Below, piece after piece: positions 42,941 through 54,299 of a stretch of 64,000 bases of DNA (position 1 is the first letter of the stretch; each line of letters starts with the position of its first letter). Made by a program: the position numbers and the translations under genes. The notes under the pieces were generated by a model. The model was given only the letters and a program-made list of their open reading frames with translations. It was not told the DNA's origin and searched no databases. The DNA is from Thalassovita sp. (GTDB lineage: Bacteria; Pseudomonadota; Alphaproteobacteria; Rhodobacterales; Rhodobacteraceae): the NCBI RefSeq assembly GCF_963691685.1, contig NZ_OY829290.1, positions 1,798,001-1,862,000 of the forward strand, given 5' to 3'.

Positions 42941-44044
42941 ATGCACGTTACGGATTTTATTGTGATCGGCGGCGGCATTGCTGGGATTTCAGCAGCGGCC
43001 CATTTGGCGCGCCAAGGCACGGTTGTGGTGCTGGAGGCTGAGGCGCAGCATGGCTACCACTCCACCGGGCGCTCTGCCGCGATTTTTGTGCGCAACTACG
43101 GCAATGAGACCCTGCGCACGCTGAACGCGGCCTCGGCCCCGGTGCTGGAAACGCCCGAAGGGATTTCTGACAGCAGCCTGTTGTCGCCGCGCGGTGAGGT
43201 GATGGTCGCGACCGAGGAAGAGCTGCCGGTGTTTGAGGACTATATGGCGGGCTCTAGCGGATTGGAGCGGTTGAGCGCGCAGCAGGTGTTGGAGCTGATC
43301 CCCATGATGCGGCCCGACCGGATCGCGGGGGCAATGATTGAATGGGAAGCGCAGGATATTGATGTCGACCGGATGCTGTCGGGCTATCTGCGGCAGCTGC
43401 GCCATGCTGGGGGAACCCTAGTGACCAAGGCGCGGGTTAAGGAAATGCGCCGCGCGGAGGGTGTCTGGACAGTAGAGGCCGGGGGACAGCGCTATCAGGC
43501 CCCGGTGGTGGTAAATGCAGCGGGCGGCTGGGCTGGCGCGGTTGGGGATATGGCCGGCGGGGTTGCGGTGCCTTTGACGCCTTACCGACGCTCCGCCGCG
43601 ATTGTACCGGGACCGGTGGGGGCGGATGTCATGGCTTGGCCGATGGTCTGTTCCGCCAATGAGACCTGGTATGCCAAGCCCGAGGTGGGCAAGCTGATGG
43701 TCTCCCCGGCCGATGAAGATCCGGTAGAGCCGCATGATGTCTGGGCTGAGGATATGGTGCTGGCCGAAGGGATCCACCGATTTGAGCAGATGGTCACGCT
43801 GGAGGTCACGCGGGTTGAGCACAGCTGGGCGGGCATGCGCAGCTTTGTGCCGGATCGCAGCCCGGTTGTGGGCTTTGATCCCCAGGCGGAGGGGCTGTTC
43901 TGGCTGGCCGGGCAGGGCGGATATGGCGTGCAGACCGCCCCGGCCTTAGCGGCGCTGACAGAGGCGCTTGTCACCGGGTCCGATCCCGGGTTAGCTGCGC
44001 CCATCCTGTCGGCGCTGACGCCGCATAGATTTATCAAAGACTAA
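42941..44044 (+). CDS. FAD-dependent oxidoreductase (DAO family)
   Basis: A 367-residue flavoprotein. The FAD Rossmann motif is DFIVIGGGIAGISAAAHLA (residues 5-23), with LEAEAQHGYHSTGRSAAIFV following; the end has WAGMRSFVPDRSPVVGFDPQ and FWLAGQGGYGVQTAPALAAL, typical of glycine/D-amino-acid oxidase relatives. The start at 42941 follows AGGGGAGGGG; the upstream open frame overlaps pcaF and is not used. It is followed 15 bp later by a RidA gene, which fits an oxidase producing reactive imines that RidA hydrolyses. Confidence 0.8.
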   Translation: MHVTDFIVIGGGIAGISAAAHLARQGTVVVLEAEAQHGYHSTGRSAAIFVRNYGNETLRTLNAASAPVLETPEGISDSSLLSPRGEVMVATEEELPVFEDYMAGSSGLERLSAQQVLELIPMMRPDRIAGAMIEWEAQDIDVDRMLSGYLRQLRHAGGTLVTKARVKEMRRAEGVWTVEAGGQRYQAPVVVNAAGGWAGAVGDMAGGVAVPLTPYRRSAAIVPGPVGADVMAWPMVCSANETWYAKPEVGKLMVSPADEDPVEPHDVWAEDMVLAEGIHRFEQMVTLEVTRVEHSWAGMRSFVPDRSPVVGFDPQAEGLFWLAGQGGYGVQTAPALAALTEALVTGSDPGLAAPILSALTPHRFIKD

Positions 44045-44059
44045 CAGAGAGGCTTTCAC

Positions 44060-44407
44060 ATGGCTGATATCATTCGCAAACACACCGGCGCCCGCATGAG
44101 CCAGATGGTGATCCACGGCGATACCATTTACCTGGCCGGTCAGGTTGGCACCGCAGGGGCCTCGGTCGCGCAACAGACCCAGGATTGCTTGGATAAGGTG
44201 GATGCGCTGCTGGCCGAAGCAGGCTCGGACAAGACCAAGATTCTGTCGACCACCATCTGGATGGCCGATATGTCCGATTTTGCTGAGATGAACGCAGTTT
44301 GGGACGCCTGGGTGCCGGAAGGCCACGCCCCGGCGCGCGCCACTGGCGAATCCAAGCTGGCCACACCGGACTATCTGGTCGAAGTGATCGTGGTCGCGGC
44401 CAAGTAA
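44060..44407 (+). CDS. RidA-family enamine/imine deaminase-like protein
   Basis: A 115-residue RidA/YjgF-type protein: GDTIYLAGQVGTAGASVAQQ, TQDCLDKVDALLAEAGSDKT, ILSTTIWMADMSDFAEMNAV and WVPEGHAPARATGESKLATP with the conserved Arg. RidA proteins hydrolyse reactive enamines or imines. Close coupling to an amino-acid-oxidase-like gene suggests it disposes of the imine made by that enzyme. Confidence 0.85.
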   Translation: MADIIRKHTGARMSQMVIHGDTIYLAGQVGTAGASVAQQTQDCLDKVDALLAEAGSDKTKILSTTIWMADMSDFAEMNAVWDAWVPEGHAPARATGESKLATPDYLVEVIVVAAK

Positions 44408-44531
44408 GGCTGCGTTGGGATACTGCTGGTTAGGCCTGTCGCGATGGGCCTGACCTCTCCTCACTGCTGAGGATCGACTTTGCCCCTGTCGCCGCTAGCC
44501 TGACCGCCACGCGAGCGAAGGGAGAGGGACC

Positions 44532-45140
44532 ATGGCTTGGATCAAGACCGTTGCCTATGAAGAGGCCGACAGCAAGCTGAAGCGACTTTATGATCGGGTC
44601 AAAGGGCCGGATGATAACGTTGATAATATCATGATGATGCACTCGCTGCGCCCCCATTCGATGGAGGGGCATATGGCGATCTACAAATACGTGCTGCATC
44701 ATTCGGGCAATACGATTCCCAAATGGTTTCTGGAGGTTCTGGGGGTCTGGGTTAGCCGGCTGAACGATTGCGACTACTGTGTTGAACATCACTTTGCCGG
44801 TTTGCAGCGCCTGCTGGCGGATGAGCCGCGTGGGCTGGCCATTCGGGCGGCGATTGAGGCGCGCGATCCCGCACAGGCCCCGCTGGATGCACGCCAAATC
44901 GCGGCAATGCACTATGCGCGGGCGCTGACGCGTGATCCCGGTGGTCTGCAAGAAGACAGTGTCATCGCCCTGCGTGAAGCAGGTTGGTCCGATGGGGAGA
45001 TACTGGAGATCAATCAGGTCAGCGCCTATTTTAGCTACGCCAACCGCACGGTTCTGGGGCTGGGCTGTTCGACCAAAGGGGATGTGCTGGGCCTGTCGCC
45101 GAACAATTCCGCTGATCCGGACGATTGGAATCACAGCTAA
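44532..45140 (+). CDS. AhpD-like / carboxymuconolactone decarboxylase-family protein
   Basis: A 202-residue protein with the peroxidase-related CMD layout: the active-site helix SRLNDCDYCVEHHFAGLQRL has the C-x-x-C and nearby His of AhpD-type proteins, and later AALREAGWSDGEILEINQVS is the usual second helical segment (read as VIALREAGWSDGEILEINQV). It may act in peroxide defence. AGGGAGAGGG precedes the ATG. The roughly 330-bp stretch after it (45141-45470) holds the promoter region of the aconitase gene and no other feature I can identify. Confidence 0.75.
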   Translation: MAWIKTVAYEEADSKLKRLYDRVKGPDDNVDNIMMMHSLRPHSMEGHMAIYKYVLHHSGNTIPKWFLEVLGVWVSRLNDCDYCVEHHFAGLQRLLADEPRGLAIRAAIEARDPAQAPLDARQIAAMHYARALTRDPGGLQEDSVIALREAGWSDGEILEINQVSAYFSYANRTVLGLGCSTKGDVLGLSPNNSADPDDWNHS

Positions 45141-45470
45141 GCCTTTCGGCCAATCCCACCACCACAAGACCAGAAAGCGCCGCAACAGAAGTGTTGAGGC
45201 GTTTTGTCTTCTTTGGGAACGTGATAAACTGGGCTAATGCCACGCAGCCTGTACCCTTTTGGGGCCAGATGCATGTCCGGTGCCTGCATCCGGTCCCGCT
45301 GACGATCACGCCTTTTTCGCAAAGAGGTGGCAGATCTGGTGGTCGAAGCGTTTGCACTCCGGAAGTATTTGGTATACAGCGGCATACAATAAGCCTGCCC
45401 CCAGCTTGCCACAGGGTTTTCGGACCATTGTGGATTGGGCTTACGCTAACTTCAAATCGCTAGGAACGTC

Positions 45471-48260
<2,790 letters not shown>

Positions 48261-48283
48261 ACCCGTTTAGAGGTCTGAAACAC

Positions 48284-48316
48284 AAAACCCTCCCCGGATC
48301 GGGGAGGGTTTTTTCG
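48284..48316 (+). terminator. Intrinsic terminator after acnB
   Basis: The stem aaaccctcccc (48285-48295) pairs with ggggagggttt, with a short ggatc loop region, and is followed by TTTT. It may serve as a two-way terminator for the converging MATE gene. Confidence 0.85.
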
Positions 48317-48343
48317 TGGAACGCTATGATTGAGGTCGGCGGC

Positions 48344-49711
48344 TTATGCCGTAGCTGCACGCAGGCCACCAATTTCCTGACGGGCCACCCGTAGGGTGAT
48401 GGCCAGGGCGATCAGCCACCCGGTGCTGACCGCAATACCGATGCCCAGCCAGACGCCCCAGACATCCATGCCGAAGACAGCGATCAGCAGCCAGATGAAG
48501 AAGGCCACGCCAAACCCCTGCCGGTAGATCGAAATCCACAATGTCCAAATCGGGCGTTTCATCGCCTGCAGGAAAGAGTTGATTGAAAACAGCATCATAT
48601 AGACCACGAACAGGAAGCTATCGACGCGCAGATAGCTGTGGCCGATGGCGATGACCTCGGCATCATCGGTGAAGACAGACATGGCCAGCCCGCCGCCGAA
48701 CCACAGGATTGGTGCCGCACCAACGGTCATCAGGATCCCGGTCTTCCAGCAGAACCACACGGCCTCACGCACGCGGTCATGATCAGCGGCACCAAAGTTC
48801 TGTGCCGCGATGGGCAGCAGCGCCCCTGTCATGCCCAGCACTGGCAGCAGCAGGATCTGTTCAATCCTGAGGGCGATGCCATAGGCCGCGATGGCCTGAC
48901 CACCAAACTGGCTGAGCGCGAATTGCACCACAAAGCCCGAGAAGAACAACACAGTAAAGGACAGGGAGGTTGGGGCCATCTGCGCCAGAATCGCCCGGTA
49001 GGCGGCCATATCCGGCCGCAGCTCAGACAGGCGGGCCGCCTGCATCACCCGCACCCGCAGCACCCCGCGCAGCACAAACAGCATGACGCCGGTTTGCGAC
49101 AGGATGGTGGCCAGCGCGATACCGTTGAACCCCATGCCCGGGATCAGACCGGGAATACCGTAAATGAACAGGGGGTTAAGCCCGATATTGGCAAAAAACG
49201 CCCCCATCATCGCCCGCTGCATGGTCACGCTGTCACCATGGGCCTGCAGGATCCCGTTGCCCGAAAAGGCCAATAGGAACCCGGGCAGGGCGGCCAGCAG
49301 CCAATAGAAATACCCCGTGCCCGCATCACGGTAGGCCCCGGGTTCAGACACCAGCTGGATCAGATAGGGGCCGATCAGGGCACCGATCCCGATCAGCAGC
49401 ACCGTGGTCACCGTGGCAAAGGACAGGCCCTGCATGATGAATTGACGCGATTCCGCATCGTCTTTGCGACCTCGGGCGTTGCCCACCAGGGCCCCCATTG
49501 CCGAGCCGATGCCAAAGCCCATCGACATCATGATGAAAAAGGCCTGAAATCCGATCGCCATCCCCGCCTGCGCATCGGTCGAGATCTGACCGGCGAAGTA
49601 GACGTCGACAACGTTATAGAGGGTGGAAAACAGCATCCCCATCGCCGCAGGGACAGCCAGGGTTCGGAAATGGCCCGAGATCGGGCCGCTTGTCAGATCA
49701 ATATCGCGCAT
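48344..49711 (-). CDS. MATE-family efflux protein
   Basis: A 455-residue protein with 12 hydrophobic segments in two similar halves. Family phrases include MGMLFSTLYNVVDVYFAGQI and QAFFIMMSMGFGIGSAMGAL in the first half, with GALLPIAAQNFGAADHDRVR in the second. MATE proteins export drugs or metabolites using Na+ or H+ gradients. It is the last chromosomal gene before the genomic island; its start lies 137 bp from the island border. Confidence 0.9.
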   Translation of the reverse strand: MRDIDLTSGPISGHFRTLAVPAAMGMLFSTLYNVVDVYFAGQISTDAQAGMAIGFQAFFIMMSMGFGIGSAMGALVGNARGRKDDAESRQFIMQGLSFATVTTVLLIGIGALIGPYLIQLVSEPGAYRDAGTGYFYWLLAALPGFLLAFSGNGILQAHGDSVTMQRAMMGAFFANIGLNPLFIYGIPGLIPGMGFNGIALATILSQTGVMLFVLRGVLRVRVMQAARLSELRPDMAAYRAILAQMAPTSLSFTVLFFSGFVVQFALSQFGGQAIAAYGIALRIEQILLLPVLGMTGALLPIAAQNFGAADHDRVREAVWFCWKTGILMTVGAAPILWFGGGLAMSVFTDDAEVIAIGHSYLRVDSFLFVVYMMLFSINSFLQAMKRPIWTLWISIYRQGFGVAFFIWLLIAVFGMDVWGVWLGIGIAVSTGWLIALAITLRVARQEIGGLRAATA

Positions 49712-49848
49712 GAATCCGATCTACACCGAAGCGCAAAGATGTCCAACAAATGCGATGATCAGCCGCCTGTGCAGCAACGCACCAAGCGCCGAATGTGCCC
49801 GCTCAGCCCGCGTAAGGCGCGGCGTAATGCATTGATACTGAAGGGAAC

Positions 49849-49867
49849 GTTGGCTGGGGTGGTAGGA
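49849..49867. repeat. Left attachment-site repeat of the tRNA-Gln island
   Basis: gttggctggggtggtagga here is identical to 58846-58864, where it forms the 3' end of the tRNA-Gln gene (CCA end, 3' acceptor strand and part of the T stem). A duplicated tRNA 3' end is the usual scar of integrase-mediated insertion. The two copies bound a 9-kb island. Confidence 0.8.
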
Positions 49868-50341
49868 ACCCTAGCGGGATGATGCTCTTCTTCGGCTTAC
49901 CCACACAGACAGCCAATTTGGGGCATTCCTGGGGGCCTTTCAGTAGTCAAACAACCTCGGGATAGGTCCAGCGTCAGGGTGCTGTAGGGGCCACATAGAG
50001 AGCCTCTGGATGAGTGCCCTCTAGGGCAATGGTGCTGACGGGAAGGTCCTAGTGAGAGAATAGGTATGAGTAATGGATATGGATACTGATTTGGAGAGGG
50101 TATGTGTGGATCTAAGTTCCCCTGTCTCTGACAAAAAAAATAGGACGGAGAGGTCCCCGCCCAAGCACCCAACTTAAGGGAACTCGGACGGGGGGATAGT
50201 TAGGTGTTCCTTCTGCTCAAGACGTAGTCTGCCAGCCACTGCCAGTAAGCTCGGCTGACTGTCAGCGGTTGCCTGTGACGGTGTACAAGTGCAGACATCC
50301 TTCATCTGGTAGAAGATTACCTTCGTATTCAGGAAAAGCGT
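49868..50341. other. Left end of the genomic island, no gene
   Basis: About 470 bp without a credible gene. It contains ggggcattcctgggggc (49919-49935), which recurs in the same orientation near 58776 close to the right border, and aataggtatgagtaatgga (50059-50077), which recurs inverted at 58667-58685 with one mismatch. These may be arm-type recombination sites or remnants of island ends. Confidence 0.55.
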
Positions 50342-50558
50342 CTACTCATCGTTTTGAGTGTCTGACGGCTCATCAGACCAGTATTTCTTGGCTCCGTCCC
50401 AAATCCCGCTAGTCGTCTCCAAAGTCACGTCGATTGCTTTACCTGCACCATTCTTTGTAGCGGACCATGCACTTTCAGTTCCCTCCATCATGCTGCCCCA
50501 CGCTGAGGTCCAATCCACGTTGGACCTGTCCCGTTTTTGTGCCGCCCCAAGTGCTCGT

Positions 50559-51416
50559 TTAGGCCGCTTTCCGTTCGAAAGCGACCGGGCTTTTCCAACC
50601 CAGTGCTGAGTGCCGTCGTCGCGGATTGTAGAATCCGTTGATGTACTGGAAGATTGCGACTTCAGCTTCCCGACGTGTTGGCCACGATTTGCGCCAGATC
50701 AACTCAGCCTTGATCGTTTTAAAGAACGTCTCAACTGCGGAGTTGTCGTAGCAATTGCCCTTGCCGGACATCGATACTTCGAAGCCGTGATGGCGCAGAA
50801 GCTTCTGATAGTCGTGAGAGCAGTATTGCGACCCGCGATCCGTATGGTGGATGCAGCCTTTCGGCGGTTGCCGCAGTGCGACTGCCATCTTCAAGGCCCG
50901 GATCGCCAAGTCACGCTTCATACGATTACTGACAGCCCAGCCGATTACGCGCCTTGAATGCAGGTCCAAGATCACGGCGAGATACAGCCAGCCCTCGCGG
51001 GTCCACACGTAGCTGATGTCGCCCGCCCATTTCCGGTTGGCCGCGTTCGCTGCGAAGTCCCGGTTCAACAGGTTCGGCGCGATGTTTAAGGCGTGGTTGC
51101 TGTCGGTCGTCACCTTGTATTTCTTGGATCTCTCGACCCGTATACCGTTCTCTCGCATCAGCCTACCAACGCGGCGGTGGCCAATGTTCAGCCCGAGCTC
51201 CTTCAACTCTTCGGTCATTCGTGGACGGCCGTAGCTGCCCAGGCTAAGGCGAGATTGTTCTTTGATGTGGGCAAGAACAACCATGTCTGTCCGCTGCCTT
51301 TGACTGGCAGGGCGGCTGCGATAAGCCCGTAGGCCTCGTTCGCTGACATCCAGAACCTGGCAAAGACGGTTTGTCGGGAAATCACGGCCTTGCTCTTCGA
51401 TGAACCGAAACCTCAT
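50559..51416 (-). CDS. IS3-family transposase OrfB
   Basis: A 285-residue DDE transposase with RKWAGDISYVWTREGWLYLA (first Asp), CIHHTDRGSQYCSHDYQKLL (second Asp) and GNCYDNSAVETFFKTIKAEL (Glu), and an HTH_21-like N-terminal region (SRLSLGSYGRPRMTEELKEL). The ATG overlaps the orfA stop (ATGA). The -1 frame from the A_AAA_AAG site in orfA leads directly into it, so the active form is an OrfAB fusion. Confidence 0.9.
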   Translation of the reverse strand: MRFRFIEEQGRDFPTNRLCQVLDVSERGLRAYRSRPASQRQRTDMVVLAHIKEQSRLSLGSYGRPRMTEELKELGLNIGHRRVGRLMRENGIRVERSKKYKVTTDSNHALNIAPNLLNRDFAANAANRKWAGDISYVWTREGWLYLAVILDLHSRRVIGWAVSNRMKRDLAIRALKMAVALRQPPKGCIHHTDRGSQYCSHDYQKLLRHHGFEVSMSGKGNCYDNSAVETFFKTIKAELIWRKSWPTRREAEVAIFQYINGFYNPRRRHSALGWKSPVAFERKAA

Positions 51417-51688
51417 GGCTTTTGGCTCGCGAAGAAGGCCGTGGCCTTTTTTAGGATATCCCTCTCCTCCTTAAGAATACGGTTCTCCCGTCGAAGCCTC
51501 TCGTTCTCACGGGCTAGCTCAAGCTCCTTGTCCAACACCACGTCAGTGTCACGATGCCCGGTCACCCATTTGTTCAGCGTTGACAGGCCAACACCTAAAT
51601 CGGCAGCAACCTGCCGGCGTGTCAGCCCGCTAGTCAGCGCGATCCGCACCGCATCAGCGCGGAATTCGTCCGTCCGTTTCAATCCCAT
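51413..51688 (-). CDS. IS3-family OrfA
   Basis: A 91-residue protein with an HTH (SGLTRRQVAADLGVGLSTLN) and a leucine-zipper-like helix (ELARENERLRRENRILKEER). CTA AAA AAG near its end is the canonical IS3 slippery heptamer A_AAA_AAG (51446-51452 on the - strand), in phase for a -1 shift into orfB. Confidence 0.9.
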   Translation of the reverse strand: MGLKRTDEFRADAVRIALTSGLTRRQVAADLGVGLSTLNKWVTGHRDTDVVLDKELELARENERLRRENRILKEERDILKKATAFFASQKP

Positions 51689-52458
51689 AGTCAGTCTCCT
51701 TTGCTGCAGTAAATGCTATCAAAGGAGCGGCATCAAACCGTGACACGTCCACGTCGGGAAATTCAAGTTGCTGGATTTCTTCCAGCGAAGGCGTAGACGC
51801 TTTGGCCGTATTCCAAGCAGTTTCAGGCGACGATTTAGCGACCTTCCAAAGTTCCTTGGCACTGGGGACTTTCATCGCGCAGACTGTTGTTTCGTCTTCG
51901 TTCACAGTCTCTCCAGGGGAGAACGAACGCTTCAACTCGTTCATATCTCGTAGCGTATCGCACAAATCTTTGAGCTCTAACGTGGTCACGCCAACAATTA
52001 CAGCCGTTCCTAGGTATGGAATAGCTTCGCCTGCCATTGAACCAATTGATCGACTTGACGCTATTACGGCTCGCTTCGAGATACGGTCTGTGGTCAGTTC
52101 AACGGCTTGGCTCCTAGCCATTTTTTTACCTCGATAAGTGACCATATCCGCAACAGCATCTGCCAGTTGGCTACGGGCCTTCTTGGAAGCAAGGCGTTCA
52201 GCGGCTAATTCTCCAGACAATTCGGCGACTTCGTTCTTTAACTTGCGCTGTGCAGTTCTTTCGGTTGCTAGATCACCAGTTAGATCGGTCACTTCCCCAC
52301 TGAGTTTCTGAGATACCTTCCGTTCCGAGACCAAGTTGTCCGTCACTTCCGCTACTTCTCCGCGTAGCTCGCGGGTTAGCCTTCGCTCGTCGGCCAGATT
52401 GCTTCCAAGATCGGCTATTTGAGCTACTCCCCAATCATTGGACAGTTTCCGGCGTAGA

Positions 52459-53334
52459 TTAAGCTACTCTTTGCTCCTGCTGATCGGTTTGGTTTTCTTC
52501 TTTTCTCAGCCAATAGACCACGGCTGGTGGTTTGCCGCCAAGGGCGGAATGAGGACGCTTTCGGTTGTAGAACTCGATCCATTTTCCGACACCCGCTTTG
52601 GCTTCCGATCCGGCCTCCCAGGCGTGCAGGTAGACGCATTCGTATTTCAGGCTCCGCCAGAGCCGCTCGACAAAGATGTTGTCCAGGAACCGGCCCTTGC
52701 CATCCATCGAGATACGCACTCCGGATCGGCGTAGCCGGTCGGTCCAGGCAAACGAGGTGAACTGGCTGCCCTGATCTGTATTCATGATTTCCGGTGGGCC
52801 AAACTTGGCGATGGCCTCGTTCAGCGCCTCGACGCAGAAGTCGGCTTCCAGCGTGTTCGAGATGCGCCAGGCCAGCACCTTTCGGGTGTGCCAATCCATG
52901 ATGGCGACCAGATACAGAAAGCCTCTGCGCATCGGCAGATACGTGATGTCGGCACACCAGACCTGATTGGGGCGCTCCACCCGTAGGCCACGCAGCAGAT
53001 AGGGATAGGTCTTGTGCCCTTTCGCTGCCTTGCTGGTGTTTGGTTTCTGATAGATCGGCATCAAGCCCATCAGCCGCATCAAGCGTCGGATGCGCTTCTC
53101 GTTCACCAGATGACCTTCGTTTCGCAGATGCCAAGTCATTTGCCGGACACCAAAGAACGGTGCTTCCAGAAACTGCTCGTCGATCTGCCGCATCAACATC
53201 AGGTTCATCGCCGTCTCGCCCTTGGCGGTGTAGTAAAACGATGACCGCGAGATCGACAACAGCTTGCACTGTTTACCAATTGAAAGGTTGGTATTGCCAG
53301 GCTCGACCATCTTGCGCCTCACTTGCCGATCCAC
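52459..53334 (-). CDS. IS3-family transposase OrfB, copy 2
   Basis: Identical in translation to the OrfB at 13148-14023, with the same DDE residues and the same 16-nt overlap with orfA. The gene is intact, so this copy may still be active. Confidence 0.9.
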   Translation of the reverse strand: MDRQVRRKMVEPGNTNLSIGKQCKLLSISRSSFYYTAKGETAMNLMLMRQIDEQFLEAPFFGVRQMTWHLRNEGHLVNEKRIRRLMRLMGLMPIYQKPNTSKAAKGHKTYPYLLRGLRVERPNQVWCADITYLPMRRGFLYLVAIMDWHTRKVLAWRISNTLEADFCVEALNEAIAKFGPPEIMNTDQGSQFTSFAWTDRLRRSGVRISMDGKGRFLDNIFVERLWRSLKYECVYLHAWEAGSEAKAGVGKWIEFYNRKRPHSALGGKPPAVVYWLRKEENQTDQQEQRVA

Positions 53335-53612
53335 GGCTTGAGCTTTCGTGACAAAAAATCGTTGGCCACGGCCAGCTCCCCGATCTTCGCGTGCAGTTCT
53401 TTGACCTGCTCCTCGTCGATCTCTGGGGGCTTCTTTCCGCCACGCTCGAACACGCCGGACGCGCCTTCCAGAAGCGCCCGTTTCCAGCTGTGGATCATCG
53501 TCGGGTGAACGCCAAACTGGCTCGCCAGCTCAGCAACAGTCCGCTCGCCCTTCAAAGCCTCAAGTGCAACTTTGGCCTTGAAATCGGGCGAATGGTTCTT
53601 CCGTTTCGACAT
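53319..53612 (-). CDS. IS3-family OrfA, copy 2
   Basis: Identical in translation to the OrfA at 14008-14301, including the T_TTT_TTG slippery site. Confidence 0.9.
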   Translation of the reverse strand: MSKRKNHSPDFKAKVALEALKGERTVAELASQFGVHPTMIHSWKRALLEGASGVFERGGKKPPEIDEEQVKELHAKIGELAVANDFLSRKLKPWIGK

Positions 53613-53692
53613 CTTTGATCTCCTCTTCGTCGAAGATCAGCAGACAACAAATCGTAGCTTACGTCAGTGTCCGAAATTCAGGGGGTAGCTCA

Positions 53693-54032
53693 CTTTACCA
53701 GCATCGGCGTGCCTGTTTTGTCTGTTCACGATAGCAATATCATTGATCATATGCGTATCGGCGAACTTCGAGCAGTAATGGCAGACGCGTCAAAAAGTGT
53801 GGTAGGTATTTCATTACCAACGGCTTTAAGTCTACCTGATTTGCCCGAGTACCAAGATGTTTCCGACCAGCAACTGCAGGACCACATTGAAAATCGTAAG
53901 GGAATTAGATGTAGAGGGTACATGGATCGCTTGTTCATGTTCCAAGAGCAAACAGGCCGCGACATTTCACCTGTTGCTAGGGGGGACGCCGAGATGGACC
54001 ACTGGATGGGTGAACAGGATAGAGCTAAGTAA
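53693..54032 (+). pseudogene. C-terminal remnant of an unrecognised gene with a VHDS motif
   Basis: The frame enters from copy 2 of the IS and reads HFTSIGVPVLSVHDSNIIDH, then RIGELRAVMADASKSVVG and a charged tail to TAA at 54030-54032. The phrase 'GVPVLSVHDS' recalls motif C (VHDE-type) of the palm domain in family A polymerases, and also occurs in poorly described mobile-element proteins. The 5' part was lost with the insertion. About 113 residues remain. No function is assigned. The stretch 54033-54299 after it shows nothing further. Confidence 0.5.
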
Positions 54033-54299
54033 ACATGGAAGATTGACGGGCAAGCAGCATGAATTTTGAAGCCTCGAAAGCTCAAGTTCGTCATCATTAT
54101 TGTTCAGCAACCGGGCGCCTGCATTCACCCCCTTTTTTGGACAGTCATTCTGCACCTGCACTTGCATCTGATGAGGCCGCCAGCAGCTCGATCGATGAGC
54201 GGCCTAGTGCTGCGAGCGCTATTCGGCACATATCCCGCATCAAAGCGGCCTAAACTGTCCCATTGGCGCTGACGTCAGGCGCTCCCACACCCCAAGTGT

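Larger units (their letters stand above)
50521..51747 (-). mobile_element. IS3-family insertion sequence of a second type
   Basis: About 1227 bp with imperfect inverted ends (tgtcccgtttttgtgccgcc at left, TGTCACGGTTTGATGCCGCT read from the right) and orfA/orfB on the - strand. The 7-bp sequence tccacgt occurs on both sides (50514-50520 and 51748-51754). The exact ends and duplication length are uncertain, since IS3 elements more often duplicate 3-5 bp. Removing the element and one repeat restores the reading frame of the interrupted gene. Confidence 0.85.
50342..52419 (-). pseudogene. Coiled-coil membrane-associated protein gene broken by two insertions
   Basis: On the - strand the frame enters from the right insertion as IADLGSNLADERRLTRELRG and runs through repeated coiled-coil units (SERKVSQKLSGEVTDLTGDL, TERTAQRKLKNEVAELSGEL, AERLASKKARSQL). 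It then has a glycine-rich hydrophobic stretch (GSMAGEAIPYLGTAVIVGVT) and a C-terminal part ending QLEFPDVD at the second insertion (50521-51747). Past that element it resumes in frame as WTSAWGSMMEGTESAWSATK and stops at TAG (50342-50344). About 280 residues remain; the N-terminus is missing. I do not recognise the family. Confidence 0.75.
52420..53692 (-). mobile_element. IS3-family insertion sequence, copy 2
   Basis: A 1273-bp second copy of the element at 13109-14381, same orientation, encoding proteins identical in every frame. It lacks a matching target duplication (att on the left, ctt on the right), and its two flanks belong to unrelated, oppositely oriented gene remnants. That suggests it arose or was left by recombination or an element-mediated deletion. 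Confidence 0.9.
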
